In this document: positions 1-4,686 of the stretch, one piece after another
How the letters are laid out: every line of letters starts with the position of its first letter
Numbering within the stretch: position 1 is the stretch's first letter
Origin: Candidatus Aenigmatarchaeota archaeon
Lineage (GTDB): Archaea; Aenigmatarchaeota; Aenigmatarchaeia; PWEA01; B50-G16
Direction: 5' to 3'
Assembly: GCA_003663345.1 (NCBI GenBank)
Contig: QMZU01000026.1
Span: 1-8,074 of the forward strand
DNA length: 8,074 nucleotides
The notes under the pieces: generated by a model
Database searches by the model: none
What the model was told of the DNA's origin: nothing
Seen by the model: only the letters and a program-made list of their open reading frames with translations
Made by a program: the position numbers and the translations under genes

Positions 1-1
1 G

Positions 2-220
2 TCTTGGAAGGTCCTCTGTGGTTCCACCCAGAGTGTGAGAAGCAAAGCGGACTACTTCGTTACCATCAAACCCGGTCACCTCCCAAACATGGAACTTGCG
101 AAGGAGATAAAAAGAAAGATAATGGAGAAGGCACTTCCACTTGACAAGGAAATAATAAATGAGATACCTCTGGACGAGTTTCAGCGGCTGATTCCCGGAA
201 ACGGTATAATATTCGACTAA
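2..220 (+). CDS. rqcH: C-terminal end of an archaeal RqcH/NEMF-like (NFACT) protein, 5' partial
   Basis: Only the last 72 codons are in the window; the frame is open from base 2 to a TAA at 218-220, so the true start lies upstream. The residues resemble, from memory, the C-terminal tail of archaeal NFACT-family proteins: a 'CGSTQSVRSKADYFVTIKPG' stretch, then a charged helix (LAKEIKRKIMEKAL) and a closing 'LDEFQRLIPGNG' segment. The known family (bacterial RqcH, eukaryotic NEMF/Rqc2) binds split large ribosomal subunits carrying stalled peptidyl-tRNA and helps add C-terminal tails to the nascent chain. Its cytosolic ribosome-rescue role fits the ABCE1 and YchF-family genes nearby. The NFACT-N and coiled-coil domains are not visible, so the call rests on the tail alone. 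A GTG at 35 is an internal codon, not a likely start. The stop overlaps the convergent thymidylate kinase stop by 4 bases. Confidence 0.7.
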   Translation, partial: SWKVLCGSTQSVRSKADYFVTIKPGHLPNMELAKEIKRKIMEKALPLDKEIINEIPLDEFQRLIPGNGIIFD

Positions 221-867
221 TCCTCAAAATACCAGCTGAGGGTTTTTGATATCCTCTTCTTATCTTTTTTCAGGAACTCGTCCATAACGTTAACGATATC
301 TCCGTGAACCCTCTCTATCTCCTGCTCACCATCTATCTCAAAAACATTCGGGAACTCCTTCTTTATTTTCTGATAATTCATCCATGTCTTCTCGAGCTTC
401 TCTTTCTCTTCGAATAACTGGAACCCGAACCTGTTCTTGCCTATCCTCTCAAGGCACACTTGCGGACTCACTCTGAGAAGGAAAGTTATATCAGGAAGTA
501 TGAACCTTTCATTTATCTTCTTTATCCATTCCATATCGAGGTCTATCCCACCAAAAGCCATGGAGGAGAACATGTACCTGTCACTTATCACGATATACCC
601 TTTCTTTATCGCGGGTATGATCTCCTTCTCCAGGTGATGTGCTCTGTCAGCTGCGAACAGAAGCTGTAAACACTCCTGACCGGTCTTCCACTCGTGGGTG
701 AGCTGCCCCCTTATCAACCCACCTATCAGGTTGTTGGTGGGCTCTTTGGTCTCAAGAACAAGATACCCTCTCTCCTTCAGGTAACCGGAAAGGAGCTTCA
801 CCTGAGTTGTCGAACCAGAACCATCAAGACCTTCGAAGACCACGAAAAGACCCGGATATCTCTCCAT
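217..867 (-). CDS. tmk: Thymidylate kinase family protein with lysine-less P-loop
   Basis: This 216-residue protein belongs to the thymidylate kinase family, which phosphorylates dTMP to dTDP in the cytosol for dTTP synthesis. Visible landmarks are an N-terminal P-loop (residues 13-20, GLDGSGST, followed by TQ), the KEPT segment at 41-44 where TMKs usually have REPG, the LLFAADRAHH helix at 69-78, the DRY motif at 96-98 with the following Ser-Ser, and a basic LID-like segment around 141-146. Length is normal for the family. The oddity is Ser19 (codon TCG) where the Walker A lysine should be; every other motif is intact, so this does not look like decay. I chose the ATG at 867 over the upstream in-frame TTG (879) and GTG (876) because GGTGGGG sits just ahead of it. 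It is probably the last gene of the run starting at DUF429. A related nucleoside-monophosphate kinase specificity cannot be excluded. Confidence 0.87.
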   Translation of the reverse strand: MERYPGLFVVFEGLDGSGSTTQVKLLSGYLKERGYLVLETKEPTNNLIGGLIRGQLTHEWKTGQECLQLLFAADRAHHLEKEIIPAIKKGYIVISDRYMFSSMAFGGIDLDMEWIKKINERFILPDITFLLRVSPQVCLERIGKNRFGFQLFEEKEKLEKTWMNYQKIKKEFPNVFEIDGEQEIERVHGDIVNVMDEFLKKDKKRISKTLSWYFED

Positions 868-870
868 CCA

Positions 871-877
871 CCCCACC
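871..877 (-). promoter_or_regulatory. Shine-Dalgarno site of the thymidylate kinase gene
   Basis: On the minus strand GGTGGGG precedes the ATG at 867; the GGTG core matches the archaeal 16S rRNA tail and lies 6 bases from the start codon. It decides for the ATG over the TTG at 879 and the GTG at 876, because these lie just upstream of or inside the site itself. Confidence 0.55.
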
Positions 878-914
878 AAGAATAATTCTCATTTTCGGAA
901 TAAATAATTAACCT

Positions 915-1709
915 CTAATGGTGGAAATAAATTTTGTATTCAAGTCCATTCTTTTCACAGAATATCTTTATATCCTTTTCAACCCCTCTCCAGTAATCAT
1001 TCCTTGTAAAGTAAATCCTTTCGTACTTCTCGAGAAGATGTGGATGACGTGATTTCAGCCATGATTTTATATATGGCCAGTTATCACCCTTAACATTCAG
1101 GTTCTCAAACCAGAACTCATCCACAAAATCCTTTGTTCTGCTTATAATCTCTTTCCAATCCGTCACCTCCGGAAGTATCGGTGAGATGAAGAGAAAATTC
1201 CTCAATCCTGATTCCTTCAACATTCGGAGTGCATCCACTCTCCTCTCAACAGTGGGTGCTCCTATCTCAACCTCCCTTCTGATATTTTCATCCATAACAG
1301 AAACAGAGAAACCAACCGTACACCTCCTGAACCTCTTCAAGATATCAACATCCCTCAGTACCAGATCCGATTTTGTCAAAACACAGAGGTCCGGCTGGAA
1401 GGATACAAGTTTCTCCAGTATCTTTCTCGTTATCTCATACTTCATTTCAAGAGGCTGATAAGGGTCAGTCACAGATGATAATAGTATACTTCCTCCCTTC
1501 CATTTTTCAGGAACGAGTTCCGGTCCATTGACCTTGACATCCACAAACCTGCCCCACAACTCTTTGTGGTCGGTAAACCGCTTCATGAACCTCGCATAAC
1601 AGTACACGCATCCGTGCATACATCCTGTGTAAGGATTGATGACAAAGTCCGAACCCGGAATGGCGCTTTTGACCATTATCGACTTTGCCTTAATCTCTCT
1701 TATTTTCAT
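915..1709 (-). CDS. Radical SAM protein, spore photoproduct lyase-like (SplB/COG1533 type)
   Basis: The 264-residue product has the radical SAM signature CX3CX2C at Cys30, Cys34 and Cys37 (within GCMHGCVYCYA). This would hold the 4Fe-4S cluster that cleaves S-adenosylmethionine. The preceding 'INPYTGC' and the later 'SSVTDPYQPLE...TRKILE' block are typical of the group annotated as SPL-family or DNA-repair-photolyase radical SAM proteins. Members outside spore formers have no settled substrate, so repair of a DNA photolesion is only a possibility; another radical modification is equally open. The ATG at 1709 is preferred to an in-frame TTG at 1718, giving 13 bases between the DUF429 stop and this start, with a weak AGGT upstream. 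Co-transcription with DUF429 and probably the thymidylate kinase gene suggests, by inference, a nucleic-acid or nucleotide role. No Shine-Dalgarno of normal strength is seen. Confidence 0.85.
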   Translation of the reverse strand: MKIREIKAKSIMVKSAIPGSDFVINPYTGCMHGCVYCYARFMKRFTDHKELWGRFVDVKVNGPELVPEKWKGGSILLSSVTDPYQPLEMKYEITRKILEKLVSFQPDLCVLTKSDLVLRDVDILKRFRRCTVGFSVSVMDENIRREVEIGAPTVERRVDALRMLKESGLRNFLFISPILPEVTDWKEIISRTKDFVDEFWFENLNVKGDNWPYIKSWLKSRHPHLLEKYERIYFTRNDYWRGVEKDIKIFCEKNGLEYKIYFHH

Positions 1710-1722
1710 ATAAAACAACCTA

Positions 1723-2523
1723 TCAGAAATCGCTCAATCTTCTCTGCGCCTCAATGCCCCTCAACCTCTTCTTCATGTGCTCAAATACCGGTGTGAGTAT
1801 ATATCCTCTTTCCAGATCACCCAGAACAGCACATCTCTCCGGCTTTACCCAGCAGTAATACGCTATATATGCACAGAAAACCGCATCCAGCAAATCCTCA
1901 AAATCCTTCAGTTCCCGGTTCCTCAAATCTCTGACATTTCTTTCGGTGATCTCCTCCGGCAGAGTCAGAGATGGTTCAGCATTTCCCAGAGACTTCAGAT
2001 AATTCTGATACCTTTCGAACTCCCTCCACCTGAACTCATAATCCCTCTTCGGTTTGGACTTGTATTGAATAATTCTGTCAAGGTTGAAGAGAACGACCAT
2101 TGAAGGATGAGGGTAAACCTCGAAGAATGCCCGGGTTTCCTCAAACCTCTCTATGTAAGGATTATGAACAAAACCAATACCTTCAATGAGCTTTGCTATC
2201 TCCTCACCCCGAACCTTTCCGGACCACTGGCTCAACCTCTTTCTATTCGCGGGATGCGCTCCTGCATTGTACCCCCTGAAGAGCAAACCCACCAACTTCT
2301 CGGCATCTCTTCTTCCTCTCTCGTTTGGAACCACCAGCGGCGCATCCACCGCTATCAGTGCGCTCTCATCTCCAACATATCTCTTTATGAAATCGATTAT
2401 CTCCTCATCCGAGAAGAGAACCTTCCCTGAGAGAAATCTACCACCTTTCCTATCACCCTCTATGACAGCAACACCCGAACCGTTTTTATCAGACCACGCC
2501 AGGTCAACCCCCACAAAGAGCAT
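1723..2523 (-). CDS. DUF429 family protein, RNase H-like fold, putative nuclease
   Basis: The 266-residue protein opens with MLFVGVDLAW, the first strand of an RNase H-like fold with Asp7. Further acidic residues fall where DUF429 proteins carry theirs: Asp60 in 'IAVDAPL', Glu135 in 'FFEVYPHP' and Asp213 in 'FEDLLDAVFCAYIAYY'. The 'GAHPANRKRL' and 'EVYPHP' segments are also characteristic. The family is widespread in archaea and bacteria and is predicted from its fold to act on nucleic acids; no reaction is established to my knowledge. The reading frame extends 21 codons upstream, but the ATG at 2523 matches the conserved N-terminus and lies 26 bp from a TATA-like box with no Shine-Dalgarno, so a leaderless transcript is likely. 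It is the first gene of the minus-strand run and is divergent from the MNT antitoxin gene. Confidence 0.83.
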   Translation of the reverse strand: MLFVGVDLAWSDKNGSGVAVIEGDRKGGRFLSGKVLFSDEEIIDFIKRYVGDESALIAVDAPLVVPNERGRRDAEKLVGLLFRGYNAGAHPANRKRLSQWSGKVRGEEIAKLIEGIGFVHNPYIERFEETRAFFEVYPHPSMVVLFNLDRIIQYKSKPKRDYEFRWREFERYQNYLKSLGNAEPSLTLPEEITERNVRDLRNRELKDFEDLLDAVFCAYIAYYCWVKPERCAVLGDLERGYILTPVFEHMKKRLRGIEAQRRLSDF

Positions 2524-2544
2524 GATTAATTGATTATTTCCAAA

Positions 2545-2553
2545 ATATTTTAA
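2545..2553 (-). promoter_or_regulatory. TATA box for the DUF429 operon
   Basis: On the minus strand TTAAAATAT is centred near 2549, 26 bp upstream of the ATG at 2523. This is the usual archaeal TATA-to-transcription-start distance, and no Shine-Dalgarno precedes the ATG, so transcription probably begins at the start codon. Confidence 0.55.
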
Positions 2554-2573
2554 GGTTCTTTCTAAAACGATAA

Positions 2574-2583
2574 CTTTAAATAT
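2574..2583 (+). promoter_or_regulatory. TATA box for the MNT-HEPN operon
   Basis: CTTTAAATAT is centred near 2579, 26-28 bp before the ATG at 2607. No Shine-Dalgarno is present between them, which points to a leaderless transcript. Its right half overlaps the 18-bp palindrome at 2578-2595. Confidence 0.6.
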
Positions 2584-2595
2584 CAATTGATATTT
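2578..2595. promoter_or_regulatory. 18-bp perfect palindrome, candidate operator of the MNT-HEPN operon
   Basis: AAATATCAATTGATATTT reads identically on both strands; the pairing breaks at 2577/2596. It begins inside the TATA box and ends about 12 bp before the antitoxin ATG, covering the space between TATA and transcription start. A protein bound there would hinder TBP or polymerase. The adjacent gene encodes a winged-helix protein, the obvious candidate binder. That the site is an operator is an inference from position and symmetry; AT-rich promoter DNA yields short palindromes by chance, but 18 exact bases with a CAATTG core is longer than expected. Confidence 0.5.
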
Positions 2596-2606
2596 TATAT
2601 TATCAT

Positions 2607-3140
2607 ATGAGAAGAAGTAATATCAAAAAAATTTTAAAGGAGTATTTTTTTATGTATCCAACAGATAGACTCAGAGTTCGGCAGATTGAGAGAAAACTGA
2701 ATATCCCCTTACCGTCTGTTATCAGATACTGCAAAGAGCTGGAGAAGGATGGAATCCTGACATCCATGGAAATAGGAGGTGTGACCTTTTACACGGCAAA
2801 CAGAGGCGATAAAAAATTCCTCTTGGAAAAAAGACTTTTTAACATCAAAAGTATATATCAGACCGGTCTGGTGGATTACCTCAGAGAAAAGATGCACAAC
2901 CCAACCATAATCCTTTTTGGTTCTTACTCCAGAGGAGAGGACACTGAAGATAGTGATATCGATTTGTACGTGGAAACAACATTGAAAGAACACCCTTCAC
3001 TCCAGAAATATGAAAAAATGCTTGGAAGAAGAATACAGCTTTTAATTCATAGAAATATAAAGGAGATACCAAACCCATACCTTTCCAATAATATAATAAA
3101 CGGCATAACATTGAACGGTTTTATCAGGGTGTTTGAATGA
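2607..3140 (+). CDS. MNT-family nucleotidyltransferase antitoxin with N-terminal winged helix
   Basis: The 177-residue protein has two parts. Residues about 1-65 look like a winged helix-turn-helix: 'RVRQIERKLNIPLPSVIRYCKELEKDGIL', then a beta wing ending in 'VTFYTANR'. Residues about 98-150 form a minimal nucleotidyltransferase core with Gly105-Ser106 and Asp117/Asp119 matching GSX10DXD. The third carboxylate of larger nucleotidyltransferases is not evident; the likely position, in 'RRIQLLIH', holds Gln. In studied MNT-HEPN systems the MNT protein neutralises the HEPN RNase by attaching AMP to a tyrosine near its active site. The gene overlaps the HEPN gene by ATGA (3137-3140), as expected for a toxin-antitoxin pair. 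The DNA is AT-rich; a 60-base sample at 2641-2700 is 35% G+C against 58% at 7261-7320. Promoter layout suggests leaderless translation and autorepression through the palindrome just upstream. Confidence 0.85.
   Translation: MRRSNIKKILKEYFFMYPTDRLRVRQIERKLNIPLPSVIRYCKELEKDGILTSMEIGGVTFYTANRGDKKFLLEKRLFNIKSIYQTGLVDYLREKMHNPTIILFGSYSRGEDTEDSDIDLYVETTLKEHPSLQKYEKMLGRRIQLLIHRNIKEIPNPYLSNNIINGITLNGFIRVFE
3126..3131 (+). promoter_or_regulatory. Shine-Dalgarno site of the HEPN gene
   Basis: AGGGTG lies 5 bases before the ATG at 3137, inside the end of the antitoxin gene. It supports the ATGA-overlap start rather than the internal ATG at 3182. Confidence 0.5.
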
Positions 3141-3571
3141 GAGAGGCTTCATGGAAGGACTGTTTGGAAAAGAATTCCTCAATGAGGATTTCTCCTGACA
3201 TAGAAAGAGCAAAATCACTTATTGAAACATCCGAGGAAAGAATCAGCATCGTGGGCGAAATCGATGAAAGAAATGCAAATTTCATCTTCGAGGATTATTA
3301 TTCATCGTTACTCGAAATTCTTCATGCACTGGTTCTCCTCAATGGTTATAAGGTCACGAACCATATCTGTCTGGGTTACTATCTGAGAGATATTCTCAAA
3401 AGGGAGGATCTTTTCATAATTTTTGATGACTTGAGATACAAGAGAAATTCGCTCACATACTATGGGAGAAGAATGGATTTTGGGACAGCAATGGAGTCTA
3501 TCGAGAAATCCAAGATGTTGATAAGAGAAGTGAAAAAATTTGTAGACATAGCACTTCGTAGAAAGAGTTAA
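3137..3571 (+). CDS. HEPN-domain protein, probable toxin of an MNT-HEPN pair, variant motif
   Basis: The 144-residue, mostly helical protein fits the HEPN fold: 'IFEDYYSSLLEILHALVLLNGYKVTNHICLGYYLRDIL' (residues 50-87) followed by a last helix bearing the usual motif position. HEPN toxins are RNases that dimerise and use an Arg-X4-6-His motif to cut mRNA or tRNA. Here the motif region reads RNSLTYYG at 103-110: Arg103 and the polar Asn104 are kept, but Tyr108 stands at the His position and no His follows. The protein may therefore be a variant RNase, or an inactive or regulatory HEPN. The adjacent tyrosines are attractive targets for AMP transfer by the partner nucleotidyltransferase, as known in related systems. 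The first 15 residues (MREASWKDCLEKNSS) look loosely attached, so a start at the ATG at 3182 is possible, though AGGGTG favours 3137. Confidence 0.8.
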   Translation: MREASWKDCLEKNSSMRISPDIERAKSLIETSEERISIVGEIDERNANFIFEDYYSSLLEILHALVLLNGYKVTNHICLGYYLRDILKREDLFIIFDDLRYKRNSLTYYGRRMDFGTAMESIEKSKMLIREVKKFVDIALRRKS

Positions 3572-3595
3572 ATAGGTTCCTAAAGATGATTTCAA

Positions 3596-3600
3596 GGGTG
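3596..3600 (+). promoter_or_regulatory. Shine-Dalgarno site of the aIF2-beta gene
   Basis: GGGTG lies 5 bases before the ATG at 3606. A TATA-like TTAAATAG overlapping the HEPN stop (centre about 3571) would start transcription near 3597, inside this site. The gene is therefore either read from upstream or uses a start not visible here. Confidence 0.5.
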
Positions 3601-3605
3601 TCTGT

Positions 3606-4013
3606 ATGGAGTACCAAGAGATGCTGAAAAGGGCGATGGAGAAGATAAACAAAGAGAGGTTTGACCGCTCAAGGTTCGAGGTCCCTGAGCCGGATGTCAC
3701 CTTCCAGGGGAACAGAACAATCCTTGTGAACTTCGGTGATATAGCCAAAGCGCTCAGGAGGAGCGAGAGCCATTTTATGAAATTCCTTCTGAGGGAACTG
3801 GCTGTCCCCGGGAACAGGGACGGTAAAAGGGCGATATTCCTCGGGAGGTTCAACAAAAATTACATAAAGAGCAAGGTGGAGAAGTACATGGAGAGCTATG
3901 TTCTCTGTCCGGTCTGTGGCAAACCGGACACCAACCTTGTTGAGGAAGAGGGGATAGTCAAGATAAAGTGTGAGGCCTGCGGTACCAAGGTCGCTGCCAG
4001 GCGCATAAAATAA
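3606..4013 (+). CDS. eif2b: Translation initiation factor aIF2 subunit beta
   Basis: The 135-residue protein is full length for the archaeal factor. aIF2-beta is part of the alpha-beta-gamma trimer that carries initiator Met-tRNA to the small ribosomal subunit in the cytosol. In order it shows an N-terminal gamma-binding helix (MEYQEMLKRAMEKI), a central alpha/beta domain with the hallmark 'NRTILVNFGDIAKALRR' and 'HFMKFLLRELAVPGN', and a C-terminal zinc ribbon with Cys101, Cys104, Cys122 and Cys125. The ATG at 3606 has a GGGTG Shine-Dalgarno and matches the usual family N-terminus. It follows the HEPN gene by 34 bases on the same strand without a convincing promoter of its own, so read-through from the toxin-antitoxin operon is possible. 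DUF424 follows after 27 bases. Confidence 0.97.
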   Translation: MEYQEMLKRAMEKINKERFDRSRFEVPEPDVTFQGNRTILVNFGDIAKALRRSESHFMKFLLRELAVPGNRDGKRAIFLGRFNKNYIKSKVEKYMESYVLCPVCGKPDTNLVEEEGIVKIKCEACGTKVAARRIK

Positions 4014-4020
4014 CTTATAC
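4014..4020 (+). promoter_or_regulatory. TATA-like box upstream of DUF424
   Basis: CTTATAC is centred near 4017, 24 bp before the ATG at 4041, directly after the aIF2-beta stop. No Shine-Dalgarno precedes the ATG, in keeping with a separate leaderless transcript. The match to a consensus TATA box is modest. Confidence 0.4.
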
Positions 4021-4040
4021 CATTCTTCACAAAACTAATT

Positions 4041-4334
4041 ATGTTCAACTTCAAACTCACATCTGTTGAGAAGGATTTGGTTCTGACTGTCTGTGATTCT
4101 GAGCTGATCGATAAGGTCTTTGAGGAGGGTGAGCTGATGCTCGAGGTTAGGGCAAATTTCTATGGTTCGGATACCTGTGATGAGAGAAAACTCCGTGAGA
4201 TGTGCAGAGATGCGACGATAATAAATGCCGTTGGCGAGAAATGTATATCTGTGCTGATTGAAGAGGGTATGATCGATGAGGATAAAATACTGAGGATAGG
4301 TGGTGTGCCACATGCGCAGATGGTTCTCCTTTAA
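4041..4334 (+). CDS. DUF424 family protein
   Basis: This 97-residue protein matches the archaeal DUF424 family along its whole length. Recognisable segments are the N-terminal 'LVLTVCDSELIDKVFEEGELMLEVRANFYG', the middle 'RDATIINAVGEKCI' and the near-invariant C-terminal 'RIGGVPHAQ' at residues 85-93. The family is nearly restricted to archaea and is often found, as I recall, beside translation and ribosome-biogenesis genes; its biochemical role is not established. Its position after aIF2-beta agrees with a translation link. The ATG at 4041 is the only sensible start. The last 23 bases overlap the next gene in another frame, so translation of the two is probably coupled. Confidence 0.88.
   Translation: MFNFKLTSVEKDLVLTVCDSELIDKVFEEGELMLEVRANFYGSDTCDERKLREMCRDATIINAVGEKCISVLIEEGMIDEDKILRIGGVPHAQMVLL
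4298..4305 (+). promoter_or_regulatory. Shine-Dalgarno site for the pilin-like gene
   Basis: AGGTGGTG lies 6 bases before the ATG at 4312, within the codons for the conserved Gly-Gly-Val of DUF424. It selects the ATG over the in-frame GTGs at 4300 and 4303, which fall inside the site itself. Confidence 0.6.
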
Positions 4335-4686
4335 GAAGGGTCAGTTCTTCATAATCTCCACAATACTGATAGTTGCTGCTCTTATAAGCATAGAGGGTTA
4401 CTTCTCAGGGTACACGGAAATAGACCCACTTTCCACGGTCGATGTCTCGGACCAGTACATATTCTGGAACGTGGATGACCAGTTAAGGGAAACGGTTTCC
4501 AATTATAACTGCCCTGAACTCACCACAATTGCCAAAGAGTACGAATACTTCGTGGAGAGCGAGCTGAAGAGAGGAGGCTATGACCTGAATATCCACTTCA
4601 CCAGAATCTGCCCCAAACCGACAGAAGGATATATCCTTCTCATAACCGACAGGACCTTCCTGAACAAATCCTTCAGCTACTCGTGA
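4312..4686 (+). CDS. Small secreted or membrane-anchored protein with pilin-like signal peptide
   Basis: I do not recognise this 124-residue protein as a named family. It begins MRRWFSFKKGQFF with a positively charged head, then a hydrophobic helix at about residues 12-27 and a soluble, acidic remainder. 'KKG|Q' resembles the class III signal peptide of archaeal type IV pilins, which prepilin peptidase cuts after the Gly; however the Glu often found at +5 is absent (Ile15). The uncut alternative is an N-terminal membrane anchor with an outside domain of about 95 residues. Two cysteines, Cys67 and Cys100, could form a disulfide outside the cell. It starts inside DUF424 with a strong Shine-Dalgarno, so it is co-translated with it, and its last 14 bases overlap the 3' end of ABCE1 on the other strand. 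A function cannot be given. Confidence 0.72.
   Translation: MRRWFSFKKGQFFIISTILIVAALISIEGYFSGYTEIDPLSTVDVSDQYIFWNVDDQLRETVSNYNCPELTTIAKEYEYFVESELKRGGYDLNIHFTRICPKPTEGYILLITDRTFLNKSFSYS

Noticed and set aside
35..220. Complete small gene starting at the GTG at 35
   Set aside because: The frame is open to the window edge and the upstream residues continue the NFACT-like tail, so this is the end of a longer gene.
808..831. Lysine-less P-loop read as a pseudogene or sequencing error
   Set aside because: The frame is intact for 216 codons with all other TMK motifs, and a Lys-to-Ser change needs at least two base changes, so an error is unlikely.
881..914. AT-rich interval before thymidylate kinase as a terminator or separate promoter
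   Set aside because: There is no stem-loop with a T-run. A TATA-like ATTATTTATT exists, but its expected start would fall at the edge of the Shine-Dalgarno, so it was not listed as a promoter.
3308..3856. Minus-strand open frame of 182 codons across the HEPN/aIF2-beta junction
   Set aside because: It is antisense to both genes, has low-complexity Ser/Leu-rich translation and no promoter or Shine-Dalgarno.
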